A stretch of DNA of 64,000 nucleotides from Intestinibacter bartlettii (GTDB taxonomy: Bacteria; Bacillota; Clostridia; Peptostreptococcales; Peptostreptococcaceae). The stretch lies in the NCBI RefSeq assembly GCF_000154445.1, contig NZ_DS499566.1. The stretch is one strand, 5' to 3'. The position numbers and the translations under genes are program-made. Every line of letters begins with the position of its first letter. Position 1 is the first letter of the stretch. Below, piece after piece: positions 8,981 to 17,991 of this stretch. The notes below the pieces were generated by a model. It saw only the letters and a list, made by a program, of their open reading frames with translations. It ran no database searches and had not been told where the DNA came from.

Positions 8981-9300
8981 GTGAGAGTAGAAGATCACCC
9001 AATTTTAGGGAAGATGGAAGATAGAAAAGAAGTGACTATTTTCTATAATGAAAAACCTATAAAGGCTTTTGAAGGGGAACCTATTGCCTCAGACTTATGG
9101 CAGCAGGGATAAAGTCTTTTAGAACTACGGCAAAAAGAAATGAACCAAGGGGGATATTTTGTGCGATAGGTCGTTGTACAGATTGCATGATGGTTGTCGA
9201 TGGAATTCCAAACACTAGAACTTGTGTAACTATGGTGAAAGACGGAATGAAAGTAGAAACTCAGAAGGGATTAGCTCGTATAAGCAGACATAAGGACTAA
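8981..9300 (+). pseudogene. 2Fe-2S subunit of a flavin dehydrogenase, frameshifted
   Basis: A small 2Fe-2S protein of the kind that partners FAD-dependent amino acid (sarcosine/proline/hydroxyproline) dehydrogenases. Translation from the GTG at 8981 (site AAGGAGG) gives MRVEDHPILGK...EPIASDLW, then meets a stop at about 9111. The rest of the domain continues in another frame from about 9097 (AAGIKSFRTTAKRNEPRG, then the cluster cysteines in CAIGRCTDCMM and TCVTMV). Loss of one G in the TTATGGCAGCA stretch near 9093-9097 explains the break. Both halves fit one 105-residue family member. Confidence 0.85.
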
Positions 9301-9357
9301 TTATATATTAAATTTACACAATATTTAGATTGTTTAAGTGGTTGAAAGGGGATAAAA

Positions 9358-9507
9358 ATGAAGGAGATTTTAACAGAAATAGCTATAATCGGTGCAGGCT
9401 CTGCGGGATTAAGTGTTGCTTATCAAGCTGCAAGCGCAGGTGCCGATGTATTAGTTATAGATGAAAATAAATTGCCAGGAGGACAATTATTAGAATTAGG
9501 ATTATAG
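9358..9507 (+). pseudogene. FAD/NAD(P) oxidoreductase, N-terminal fragment
   Basis: Only the first 49 codons of an FAD-dependent oxidoreductase remain, starting at an ATG behind AAAGGGG: IAIIGAGSAGLSVAYQA is the dinucleotide-binding GxGxxG fold and DENKLPGGQL is the second FAD motif. A TAG follows at 9505-9507 and the next 80 bases do not resume the protein, so several hundred codons appear deleted. It belongs to the decayed dehydrogenase operon. Confidence 0.85.
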
Positions 9508-9591
9508 AGGCTTAATTTAAAATTTTGCTTTGATATTAAAGTTGAAAATAGTAACGATTTAAATAGATTAAATTTTGAAAAGGGAAAAATT

Positions 9592-10098
9592 GTGAATAGA
9601 GGTATAGTATATGACGGTGTTCCATCAAAAGAAGAATTGGCTTCTTGTCCTGGGGTGCCAAGTGAAGAGAGAATGAGACAAGGTAGAGTTGCTGTTATCG
9701 AATGTGTGCAAGAAATACCATGTAATCCATGTTCATTTTCATGTAAATTTAATGCAATAACTATAGGTGATGAGATAACAAACCTACCTCACTTAAACGA
9801 AAATAAATGTACAGGATGCGGACAATGTGTGGCAAATTGTCCAGGCCTTGCAATAACTATAATAGATAAATCATATAGTGATAAAGAAGTTGTTATCGAT
9901 TTTCCATTTGAATACCTTCCACTGCCACAGGAACATCAAGTAGTAGATGCTGTAAATAGATATGGGGAAGTAGTCTATAAGGGGATAATCAAAAAAGTAA
10001 AACAAGTTAAGGCTTATGTAGGAACTACAGTTGTGAGTATGATAATTCCAATTGAATTTGCAGACGAAGTTAGAAGTATGAAAAGATTAGCTAGATAA
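9592..10098 (+). CDS. 4Fe-4S ferredoxin-like subunit
   Basis: A 168-residue iron-sulfur protein starting at a GTG behind AAAAGGG. Cysteines in CNPCSFSCKFNA and CTGCGQCVANCPG suggest one conventional 4Fe-4S site and possibly a second. The tail lacks cysteine. In related clusters such proteins carry electrons from FAD-dependent D-amino acid/proline-type dehydrogenases; that is the context here, but both flavin partners are broken. It is the only intact frame of the group, so it is either serving another partner or has simply not yet decayed. Confidence 0.85.
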   Translation: MNRGIVYDGVPSKEELASCPGVPSEERMRQGRVAVIECVQEIPCNPCSFSCKFNAITIGDEITNLPHLNENKCTGCGQCVANCPGLAITIIDKSYSDKEVVIDFPFEYLPLPQEHQVVDAVNRYGEVVYKGIIKKVKQVKAYVGTTVVSMIIPIEFADEVRSMKRLAR

Positions 10099-10185
10099 GA
10101 ACAAAACAGTGAACATATAAATAATAAATAAAAATATAGTCAATTGATTTTAAAAATATAAAAATACGAAAGGGAGATAGATATT

Positions 10186-10822
10186 ATAGTAGAAAACAAC
10201 AAAGTAAAAGGTGTAAAAACTGATAAAGGAGATTTTTACAGTGATAAAGTTGTAAATGCATGTGGTTCATATAGTGAACAAATAGGAAAAAATGGTAGGA
10301 CTTAATATTCCAATAAAACCGAGAAAAGGACAACTTATAATATCAGAACCAATAGGTCCTTTTATGGAAGCTACTGTTCAATGCGCTAGATACAACATAA
10401 TCAAATTTAATCCATAGTCAATAAAAGATAAAAATGTATTAAAACTTGGATCAAGCTTAAGTATAGAACAAACAAAAGAAGGTACCCTAGTTATAGGTGG
10501 CACTCGTGAATTTTCTGGATTCGACAAAGAAAATACATTAGAAGGAATTGAAGTAATGCTAAAAAGAGCTGTGGAATTCTTCCCAGCTATAAAAGACTTA
10601 AACTTTATTAGAGCCTTTGCAGGACTTAGACCATTTACACCAGATGGACTTCCACTAATAGGTGAGGTAGATAAGATAAAAGGATTCTATATAGCAGCAG
10701 GTCACGAAGGCGACGGAATTGCATTAGCGCCAATAAGTGGTAAATTATTAGCAGAACTTATCACAGATGGCAAACCATCTTACAATATAGATCATTTTAG
10801 TCCAAATAGATTTGAACTTTAG
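10186..10822 (+). pseudogene. DadA/sarcosine-oxidase-like FAD enzyme, decayed
   Basis: The C-terminal half of a D-amino acid dehydrogenase/glycine oxidase-type flavoprotein. The first visible part (VVNACGSYSEQIGK) follows a GAAAGGGAG site with no start codon; one extra A in a run near 10287-10293 shifts the frame; IPIKPRKGQLIISEP follows in the next frame; a TAG at 10415-10417 interrupts FNP-SIKDK; and the end (RAFAGLRPFTPDGLPLIG, GHEGDGIALAP) is the FAD-binding C-terminus. The N-terminal Rossmann domain is missing. At least two lesions plus a deletion make this non-functional. Confidence 0.88.
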
Positions 10823-10924
10823 AGATTTGTATTAATAAGTTATTTAAAATAAATTAATTAGAATAAAACCTATTTGTAAAAAGTAAAATAACAAGGAGGT
10901 TTTGTAATATTTTTAGGAGGAATT

Positions 10925-11830
10925 ATGTTTAGTAAATATAAAGGAGAGATTGGCCTAGGTTTGACTGCTCTTATATGGGGAAGTGGATTTATAGGAGTTT
11001 CGATTTCATTAAGCGGTGGACTTACACCACTTCAGATAATGACAATTAGATTTTTTATAGGAGCAGTTTTACTTGGAATTATATTTTTTAAAGAAATTAA
11101 GAATAATATAACTAAAGAAGCTGTAAAAGCTGGTAGCATGATAGGTGTATTTTTATTTATTGCATTTGCATTTCAGACGATAGGGATGTCTTATACAACA
11201 GCATCAAAAAATGCATTTTTAACAGCAATAAATGTAGTAATAGTGCCATTTATCGGTTTTGTTTTATATAAAAGACCACTAGATAAATACGGAATAATAA
11301 GCAGTATAATAGCTATTTTGGGAATTAGGATACTATCTTTAGAAGCCGATTTTAGCATTAATTTTGGTGATTTTTTGACAATAATATGTGCATTTGGATT
11401 TGCATTTCATATATTTTTTACTGGAGAATTTGTAAAAAAACACAATGCAATAGTGCTTACAGTAGTGCAATTTAGTGTGGCTACAGTTTTATCACTAATT
11501 GTCCAAATATTATTCAATGAAATAAAAATAGAAGTACAGATATCATCTATAATAGGAGTACTTTATTTGGGAATATTCTCTACAACTGTGGCATTTTTAC
11601 TTCAAACAGTTTGCCAAAAAGACGTAAGCGAAACAAAATCAGCTATAATACTATCGCTAGAATCAGTGTTTGGAAGTATTCTATCAGTTATAATTTTACA
11701 TGAAGTTTTGACTTTTAGAATGGTTGTAGGATGTTTAGTAATATTTTGTGCAATTATAATTTCAGAAACAAAATTATCTTTTTTGAAGAAAGATAAATTG
11801 AAGGAAGAAAAGACAAATTCTATGAATTAA
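10925..11830 (+). CDS. EamA/DMT-family transporter
   Basis: A ten-helix drug/metabolite exporter with two EamA repeats: the first ends around FIGFVLYKRPLDK and the second around SVFGSILSVIILHEVLT. 301 residues. The substrate is unknown; relatives export amino acids or other small metabolites. Two good ribosome-binding sites (AAGGAGG at about 10892 and TAGGAGG at about 10913) lie in the leader; the second serves this ATG. The MATE gene follows after 19 bases, so both are probably co-transcribed. Confidence 0.88.
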   Translation: MFSKYKGEIGLGLTALIWGSGFIGVSISLSGGLTPLQIMTIRFFIGAVLLGIIFFKEIKNNITKEAVKAGSMIGVFLFIAFAFQTIGMSYTTASKNAFLTAINVVIVPFIGFVLYKRPLDKYGIISSIIAILGIRILSLEADFSINFGDFLTIICAFGFAFHIFFTGEFVKKHNAIVLTVVQFSVATVLSLIVQILFNEIKIEVQISSIIGVLYLGIFSTTVAFLLQTVCQKDVSETKSAIILSLESVFGSILSVIILHEVLTFRMVVGCLVIFCAIIISETKLSFLKKDKLKEEKTNSMN

Positions 11831-11849
11831 ATAGAAAGGAAAAGAGTAT

Positions 11850-13280
11850 ATGGAAAATTATATGACAGAGGGAAATGCGGCAAAATCAATTGCATATTTT
11901 TCAATACCGCTAGTTTTAAGCAGTGTATTTCAACAGCTTTACAATCTAGTAGATTCAATAATCGTCGGAAATTATGTTGGTGAAGATGCATTAGCAGCAG
12001 TAGGAGCATCTTATTCGATAACTATGGTTTTTATTTCGATTGCAATCGGAAGTGGGATAGGATGTGCTGTTGTGATATCTCAGTATTATGGGGCAAAAAT
12101 GATTCATAAAATGAAAACTTCGATATACACTTCGATAATTGCAATAGCAATTTTGAGTGTTTTTCTAGCTTGTATAGGTTGGATAATGTCGGATTTTTTA
12201 TTACAAATTATGAAAACACCAGATAATATATTTTATGATGCACTTAGCTATTTAAAAATATATTTTTTAGGACTTACTTTTATGTTTTTATACAACATAA
12301 TAACTTCGATTTTTAATGCACTTGGTGAGTCAAAAATACCTCTGTATTTTCTTATATTCTCGAGCTTTTTAAATATACTTTTAGATTTAATATTTGTAGT
12401 AAAATTACAATATGGAGTAGTCGGTGTAGCAATTGCGACATTAATAGCCCAAGGTATATCTGCTTTTTTATCTATAACTTATTTGTTGTTTAATTTGAAA
12501 AAGTTTAAAACTGAAGACGAAGTAGCAATTGATTTAGGATTAAACAACAAAAGTGCAAAGGTAAAAACTAATAAAAAAGAAAATATAAACAAAAGAAAAG
12601 ACAGCAAAGATATAAAACTCTTTGATTTTGCGATACTAAAAAATATGAATAAAATAGCTATTCCATCGATATTTCAACAATCTTTTGTATATATAAGTAT
12701 ATTTTTAGTTCAAATAATAGTAAACACTTTTGGATCTTCAATAATAGCAGGTTATACAATAGCGACAAAAATAGATTCTATAACAATGATTCCACTTGCA
12801 TCATTTGGAAATGCAGTTGGAACATTTACAGCTCAAAATATAGGTGCTAAAAAAATAGAAAGAGTAAAAGAAGGACTAAAAAGTAGCTTGATTATAATAA
12901 CTTTGATGAGCTTAGCTATATTTGCAGTATTATTTATTTTTGGACAAAATATAATAGAATTGTTCTTAAATAAATCTCAAAGTGAGGATGCTATAGATTT
13001 TGCACTTAAATATCTTCGTATAGTATCAGGATTTTATATTGTAAAAGGATTTATGAATGCATATACAGGAGTATTAAAAGGAGCGGGCGATATAGGTGTA
13101 TTTGTATTGTCTACAATGCTTAACTTTTTAGTAAGATTAATAATAGTATATGTATTTGCAAACACTATAGGAGTATCTGTAATTTATTATGGAGTGCCTA
13201 TAGGTTGGTTTGTAGGGCTTTTAATAGGTTATATAAGATATAAAAGTGAAAAATGGAAATTCAAATCTATTGTTAAATAA
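11850..13280 (+). CDS. MATE-family efflux transporter
   Basis: A cation-coupled multidrug/toxin extrusion protein, 476 residues, about twelve membrane helices in two homologous halves (SSVFQQLYNLVDSIIVG near the start and ... PSIFQQSFVYISIF in the second half). A Lys-rich hydrophilic linker of about 40 residues between the halves (around residues 215-260) is longer than usual. It is the second gene of the EamA-MATE pair. Physiological substrate not predictable. Confidence 0.9.
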   Translation: MENYMTEGNAAKSIAYFSIPLVLSSVFQQLYNLVDSIIVGNYVGEDALAAVGASYSITMVFISIAIGSGIGCAVVISQYYGAKMIHKMKTSIYTSIIAIAILSVFLACIGWIMSDFLLQIMKTPDNIFYDALSYLKIYFLGLTFMFLYNIITSIFNALGESKIPLYFLIFSSFLNILLDLIFVVKLQYGVVGVAIATLIAQGISAFLSITYLLFNLKKFKTEDEVAIDLGLNNKSAKVKTNKKENINKRKDSKDIKLFDFAILKNMNKIAIPSIFQQSFVYISIFLVQIIVNTFGSSIIAGYTIATKIDSITMIPLASFGNAVGTFTAQNIGAKKIERVKEGLKSSLIIITLMSLAIFAVLFIFGQNIIELFLNKSQSEDAIDFALKYLRIVSGFYIVKGFMNAYTGVLKGAGDIGVFVLSTMLNFLVRLIIVYVFANTIGVSVIYYGVPIGWFVGLLIGYIRYKSEKWKFKSIVK

Positions 13281-13335
13281 ACATTTAAAAATGAAAGTAT
13301 GATAATAATTATTATATGTATGTCATAATAGATAA

Positions 13336-13381
13336 AAAGTGACTGCTATATGAATTTAAATATTCTATAGCGGTTATTTTT
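13336..13381 (+). terminator. Terminator after the MATE gene
   Basis: TGACTGCTATA at 13340-13350 pairs with TATAGCGGTTA at 13366-13376, followed by Ts. Confidence 0.75.
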
Positions 13382-13511
13382 ATGTTTAAATACATTAAAT
13401 TCCATAATTACCAACAATATCATTGAAAAATATAATATAATTTAATAAATGATACATTCAAATTTAGTAGAATAATACATAATTATCATTTATTGTAAAG
13501 GAGAGTTCGAA

Positions 13512-14462
13512 ATGAAAAAAACAGAACTTTATATAAAATCTACTAACGATGTAAACAATCTACATACTATTGTGTGGGAGCCAGAGAGTGAGATAAAAGC
13601 GATTGTGCAAATTTCCCACGGAATGATAGAGTATATTGATAGATACGATAGATTTGCGAAGTTTTTAAATTCAAAAGGAATATTAGTAGTTGGAAATGAC
13701 CACCTTGGTCATGGTCTTACTGCAAGAGACGATGAAGAGTTAGGATATTTTCCTACAGATAAAAAAAGTGCTACAGTAGTAGAAGATTTATACAAAATTA
13801 CTCAAGAGATAAAATCTAGATACGGTGATGAGGTACCTTATTTTGTATTAGGCCATTCAATGGGTTCTTTTATGATTAGAAGATATATTATGACTTATGG
13901 AGATAAGGTCAATGGTTGTGTAATTGTTGGAACAGGCAGCCAACCCAATATAGTATTAAAAAGTGGACAAAGTGTATTAAAGTTTTTAAAAGCTTTTAAA
14001 GGAGATAAACACAGAAGTAAATTTGTCGAAAAGATGGCATTTGGAACTTATAATAAAAAGTTTAAACCTATAGATACATCATGTGATTGGATAAGCAGAG
14101 ATAAATATATAGTAAATAAATATGTAAATGATAAATACTGTACATTCTTATTTACGTTAAATGGATATGAAACATTATTTGATGCATTAGAATTTATACA
14201 AAATACAAAAAATGTTGAAAAAATACCAAAAGAATTGCCACTATTATTTGTATCTGGAGATATGGATCCAGTTGGAAATTACGGTAAAGGTGTAAAACAA
14301 ATATATGAAAATTATAAATTATGCGGAATAAAAGATATAGATATTAAACTATATAAAGATGGAAGACATGAAATACTTAACGAATTAGAATATGAAAATG
14401 TCTACAATGATATTTATAATTGGATAGCAGGACGTATTAAAATCACTCAAAAATCATTTTAA
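13512..14462 (+). CDS. Alpha/beta hydrolase (S33, lysophospholipase-like)
   Basis: A 316-residue serine hydrolase of the monoacylglycerol lipase/Hydrolase_4 type. The oxyanion region ISHGMIEYIDRYDRFA, the nucleophile elbow GHSMGS (Ser near residue 118), the acid in GDMDPVGNYG and the His in DGRHEILNE complete the triad. No signal peptide, so it probably acts in the cytoplasm or at the inner membrane face on lysophospholipids or monoglycerides. AAAGGAGAG precedes the ATG. It stands alone. Confidence 0.88.
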   Translation: MKKTELYIKSTNDVNNLHTIVWEPESEIKAIVQISHGMIEYIDRYDRFAKFLNSKGILVVGNDHLGHGLTARDDEELGYFPTDKKSATVVEDLYKITQEIKSRYGDEVPYFVLGHSMGSFMIRRYIMTYGDKVNGCVIVGTGSQPNIVLKSGQSVLKFLKAFKGDKHRSKFVEKMAFGTYNKKFKPIDTSCDWISRDKYIVNKYVNDKYCTFLFTLNGYETLFDALEFIQNTKNVEKIPKELPLLFVSGDMDPVGNYGKGVKQIYENYKLCGIKDIDIKLYKDGRHEILNELEYENVYNDIYNWIAGRIKITQKSF

Positions 14463-14523
14463 TATAAATTAAATACTGTTTTGAGTTATACATAAATATA
14501 TAAAGTAGTATCAGGAGGATAAA

Positions 14524-15660
14524 ATGGGGATTTATTTAGATAATGCAGCAACTTCATTTCCAAAACCAAAAGAAGTTGCAACTGCAGTTTATGATTTTAT
14601 GGTCAATAATGGGACTTCTTCAGGGAGGGGTTCTTATAAAAAAGCAATGCAATCAGATTACATAGTTTATGAATGTCGAAAACTAATAGGCAAGCTTTTT
14701 AACTTCGATAATCCTAAAAAAGTTATATTCACAAGTAATGTAACAGATTCACTGAATATAGCTATGAGAGGAATTTTAAAAGAAAATGACCATGTAATAA
14801 CTAGTAGCTTGGAACATAATGCAGTTTGGAGATGTTTAAAGACTTTAGAAAGAGATATAAACATAAAAATAGATACAGTTGAGTGTAGCAAAGATGGAAT
14901 TACAAACCAACAAGATATTAAAAAATACATAAAGAAAGATACTGCATTAATAGTATTTACACAAGCGTCAAACGTACTTGGCACAATTCAACCGATAAGA
15001 GAAATAGGAGCTATTGCAAGAGAGCATAATATACCATTTTTAGTAGATAGTGCTCAAAGTGCAGGCGCTATGAAGATTGATGTCAAAGAAGATAATATAG
15101 ATATACTTGCATTTACAGGACATAAAAGTCTTCTTGGTCCAATGGGGACAGGTGGACTTATAATAAATACCGATATAGATATAAAACCACTAAAAGCTGG
15201 GGGAACAGGTGGAGATTCTGCATATGAATATCAACCTGATTATTATCCGAATCACTTAGAAACTGGGACTTCAAATGTAAGTGGAATAGCGGGACTTAGA
15301 GAGGCTATAAAATTTTTAAATAAAGAAGGTATAGAAAATATACATAATAAAGAAAAAGAACTTACAAAATATGCATTAGAAAAATTAGAAACCGTAAAAG
15401 ATATAGAAATTTATGGGCCAAAAGATTGTGAAAAAATGTTGAGCGTAATAAGTTTTAATATAAAAGATAAAAGACCAGAAGATGTAGGTAGTATTCTAGA
15501 TCAAAAATACGATATTATGCTTAGAGCAGGTCTTCACTGCGCGCCAACTGCACATAGTGTGATTGGAACAAAAGAGAGAGGCACACTTAGAATAGGACTT
15601 GGATATTTTAATGAAAAAGAAGATATAGACAAATTAGTAGAAGCTTTAAATAATTTATAA
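14524..15660 (+). CDS. Class V aminotransferase / cysteine desulfurase-like
   Basis: A PLP enzyme of the NifS/SufS-related class V family, 378 residues. It starts with IYLDNAATSFPKP, holds the PLP lysine in TGHKSLLGPMGTGG, and has the candidate persulfide cysteine in RAGLHCAPTAH. This matches the clostridial subgroup with a conserved LHCAP cysteine, which is close to cysteine desulfurases/selenocysteine lyases but not IscS or SufS proper. The next gene, 24 bases on, encodes an iron-sulfur protein, which suggests sulfur handling. The exact substrate is unproved. Confidence 0.85.
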   Translation: MGIYLDNAATSFPKPKEVATAVYDFMVNNGTSSGRGSYKKAMQSDYIVYECRKLIGKLFNFDNPKKVIFTSNVTDSLNIAMRGILKENDHVITSSLEHNAVWRCLKTLERDINIKIDTVECSKDGITNQQDIKKYIKKDTALIVFTQASNVLGTIQPIREIGAIAREHNIPFLVDSAQSAGAMKIDVKEDNIDILAFTGHKSLLGPMGTGGLIINTDIDIKPLKAGGTGGDSAYEYQPDYYPNHLETGTSNVSGIAGLREAIKFLNKEGIENIHNKEKELTKYALEKLETVKDIEIYGPKDCEKMLSVISFNIKDKRPEDVGSILDQKYDIMLRAGLHCAPTAHSVIGTKERGTLRIGLGYFNEKEDIDKLVEALNNL

Positions 15661-15683
15661 ATACAAATCACAGGGGGATAACA

Positions 15684-16217
15684 ATGTTTTTAGAAGAAAT
15701 AAATTTAAATTTTATACAGCCATGTACAACAGATTCAAAGAGAATAAGGATAATAGCTACTCCATCAAGAGATATATCTGAGCTTTTTCCTTATTTAAAT
15801 ACTTATTTAAAAACTGCTATATATAACAAAAAAGGACAAACTCTAACTTATAACTATGGACCAAAAATAATCGTAATAACAAAAGATGATATAAAAGTAT
15901 CTAAATTGTTAAATGAAACTGATGCTTTTGAGACATTAGATTATATAAAAGACTTTATAAACGATTGTTATGATAAAAAAGACAGCATAAAACCAAGTGA
16001 TGAAAAGCGTAACTTGCCAAGCCCATTTGATGTATATGAAATATTACCTAGATTAAATTGTGGTAAATGTGGTGAATCAACTTGTATGGCATTTGCTGCA
16101 AAATTAGTGCAAGGAAAGTATAAACCCAATATGTGTTCTCAAGTCAGAGCAGAAGGTCATGAAAGTATGAGAGAAGAGCTTGAAAATATATATCTAACTC
16201 TAGGTTATGAACTTTGA
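15684..16217 (+). CDS. 4Fe-4S domain protein
   Basis: A 177-residue protein with a PF04060-type Fe-S domain at the C-terminal side: CGKCGESTC followed 17 residues later by C (PNMCSQ). The first 110 residues have no motif I recognise. It lies directly downstream of the desulfurase-like aminotransferase behind a CAGGGGGA site, so the two are likely one operon. The same Fe-S domain occurs in corrinoid proteins and electron-transport subunits; its role here is unknown. Confidence 0.8.
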   Translation: MFLEEINLNFIQPCTTDSKRIRIIATPSRDISELFPYLNTYLKTAIYNKKGQTLTYNYGPKIIVITKDDIKVSKLLNETDAFETLDYIKDFINDCYDKKDSIKPSDEKRNLPSPFDVYEILPRLNCGKCGESTCMAFAAKLVQGKYKPNMCSQVRAEGHESMREELENIYLTLGYEL

Positions 16218-16334
16218 TAAAGTAAAAAAAACAATATATTGAAAATTTTACTAAATGAGAGTAGAATAATAATTGTAGAAAGAAAAGGTTTATTGCTATT
16301 ATATGTAAAGTAAATTAAAAATATTTAAAAAAAT

Positions 16335-16359
16335 GTTTGGATATGGAAAAATAAGGTAT
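16335..16359 (+). promoter_or_regulatory. Sigma-B-type promoter of reverse rubrerythrin 1
   Basis: GTTTGG and AGGTAT are separated by 13 bases, matching the GTTT-N15-GGGTAT style of sigma-B promoters with one deviation. It lies 48 bases ahead of the gene. Confidence 0.65.
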
Positions 16360-16406
16360 ATATATTAGAAGATAAACTTAATACAAAATATTAGGAGGAA
16401 TTAATT

Positions 16407-16949
16407 ATGAAAAAATGGGTATGTCAAGTATGTGGTTATATATATGAAGGAGAAAATCCACCAGAAGAATGTCCAGTATGTCATGTTGGAGCTGAAAAAT
16501 TCGAAGAATTAAAAGGTGAAATGGTTTGGGCTGATGAACACAGAATAGGTGTTGCTAAAGGTGTAGACGAACAAGTTGTAGAAGACTTAAGAGCTAACTT
16601 TACTGGAGAATGTACAGAAGTAGGTATGTACTTAGCTATGAGTAGACAAGCTGATAGAGAAGGATACCCAGAAGTAGCAGAAGCTTACAAAAGAATAGCT
16701 TTTGAAGAAGCTGAACATGCTGCAAAATTTGCTGAATTATTAGGTGAATGTGTAGTAGCTGATACAAAAGAAAACTTAAAAGTAAGAGTTGATGCTGAAT
16801 ATGGTGCAACTGAAGGAAAATTAAAATTAGCTAAAAGAGCTAAAGAATTAGGACTAGATGCTATACATGATACAGTTCATGAAATGTGTAAAGACGAAGC
16901 TAGACACGGTAAAGCATTCTTAGGATTATTAGAAAGATATTTCGGATAA
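16407..16949 (+). CDS. Reverse rubrerythrin (copy 1)
   Basis: A peroxide/oxygen reductase with the rubredoxin domain at the N-terminus (CQVC at 6-9 and CPVC at 22-25) and the di-iron ferritin-like four-helix domain after it (ECTEVGMYLAM, EEAEHAAKF, DAEYGATE, DEARHGKAF), the reverse of classical rubrerythrin order. 180 residues, cytoplasmic. Reverse rubrerythrins reduce peroxide and oxygen with electrons from NADH via rubredoxin reductases. It is almost identical to the copies at 17992 and 20348. Strong TTAGGAGGA site; own promoter and terminator. Confidence 0.95.
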   Translation: MKKWVCQVCGYIYEGENPPEECPVCHVGAEKFEELKGEMVWADEHRIGVAKGVDEQVVEDLRANFTGECTEVGMYLAMSRQADREGYPEVAEAYKRIAFEEAEHAAKFAELLGECVVADTKENLKVRVDAEYGATEGKLKLAKRAKELGLDAIHDTVHEMCKDEARHGKAFLGLLERYFG

Positions 16950-16968
16950 AATAGAATTACTATAGATA

Positions 16969-17007
16969 AAAGGTGTTGTAAAAATATATTTTGCAACATC
17001 TTTTTTT
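16969..17007 (+). terminator. Terminator of reverse rubrerythrin 1
   Basis: AGGTGTTGTAAAA pairs with TTTTGCAACATCT, followed by seven Ts. Confidence 0.85.
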
Positions 17008-17111
17008 GTGCATATAAAATTAAGATATATAAATTTTATTGCTATATACAATATATGGTATAATTGAAAAGAGAACTATATTTACTTTTTAAAGTTATAA
17101 GGAGGAACGAT

Positions 17112-17723
17112 ATGAGTTTAACCATAAGAAAAATAGAAAAAGATGATTACAATGAAGTTGAGGTTTTGACAAGAGAAGCATTTTGGAATATATATAGACC
17201 AGGGTGTAGCGAACATCTAGTATTACATAATTTACATAAAAATAATAAATCAATAGAAGATTTAGAATTGGTTGTTGAATGTGAAGGAAAAATTGTAGGA
17301 CATATAATTTATTCAAAGGGAAATATAGATAAGTCAAAAGACGAAACTTTTATAACATTTGGGCCTGTAAGTGTACATCCAAAATTCCAAAGAAAAGAAA
17401 TAGGAAGCAAACTTATCAGAATATCTATGCAAAAGGCAGTGAGATTAGGATATAGTGCTATTTTTATAACTGGAGATGAAAATTACTATAAAAGATTTGG
17501 GTTTGAAAGTGCATCAAAATACGGAATCCATCTTGAGGGAGTGCCAGTAGAAGACGAAGCACCATTTTTTATGGTTAAAACTTTAAAAGAAGATGCGCTT
17601 AAAGATATAGAAGGAAATTTTATATTTGATGAATGCTATAATGTAAATGATGAAGATGTCGATGAATTTGATAAAAATTTTGAGTTTAAAAAGAAAGAAG
17701 TAAGAGAAGGACAGTTAAAATAG
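17112..17723 (+). CDS. GNAT-family N-acetyltransferase
   Basis: A 203-residue acetyltransferase. The acetyl-CoA pyrophosphate-binding motif is VSVHPKFQRKEIGSKLI (the usual Q/R-x-x-G-x-G/A is slightly altered to RKEIGS), followed by GDENYYKRFGFE, the family's Y-x-x-x-G-F ending. The acetyl acceptor is unknown. I start at the ATG at 17112 behind AAGGAGGA; a TTG at 17064 would add residues upstream of that site. It sits between rubrerythrin copies 1 and 2 but has its own spacing and no visible sigma-B site. Confidence 0.85.
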   Translation: MSLTIRKIEKDDYNEVEVLTREAFWNIYRPGCSEHLVLHNLHKNNKSIEDLELVVECEGKIVGHIIYSKGNIDKSKDETFITFGPVSVHPKFQRKEIGSKLIRISMQKAVRLGYSAIFITGDENYYKRFGFESASKYGIHLEGVPVEDEAPFFMVKTLKEDALKDIEGNFIFDECYNVNDEDVDEFDKNFEFKKKEVREGQLK

Positions 17724-17761
17724 ATAAGTAAAAAAGTTTTTTAAAAAAATTTGAAAAATAT

Positions 17762-17786
17762 GTTTAAGGTATCATATACGTGGTAT
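17762..17786 (+). promoter_or_regulatory. Sigma-B-type promoter, distal, rubrerythrin 2
   Basis: GTTTAA, a 13-base spacer, then TGGTAT. First of three such sites in the leader of copy 2. Confidence 0.55.
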
Positions 17787-17852
17787 ATATAAATTATAAA
17801 ATTTAACATTTTAAAAAAATTAATAAATTTCTTAAAAAAGATTAAAAAAACT

Positions 17853-17877
17853 GTTTAGACTTGAAAAATTCGGGTAT
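17853..17877 (+). promoter_or_regulatory. Sigma-B-type promoter, middle, rubrerythrin 2
   Basis: GTTTAG, a 13-base spacer, then GGGTAT: a perfect match to the sigma-B pattern. Confidence 0.7.
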
Positions 17878-17917
17878 AAATTAAAGTATAATAAGAAAAA
17901 TATTAAAAAAATAAAAT

Positions 17918-17942
17918 GTTTGAAAGAAATTCTCTTGGGTAT
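17918..17942 (+). promoter_or_regulatory. Sigma-B-type promoter, proximal, rubrerythrin 2
   Basis: GTTTGA, a 13-base spacer, then GGGTAT, 50 bases before the start codon. Confidence 0.7.
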
Positions 17943-17991
17943 AAACTTAGGAGATAAATAAGAAATGTATAATATTAGGAGGAACTTAATT

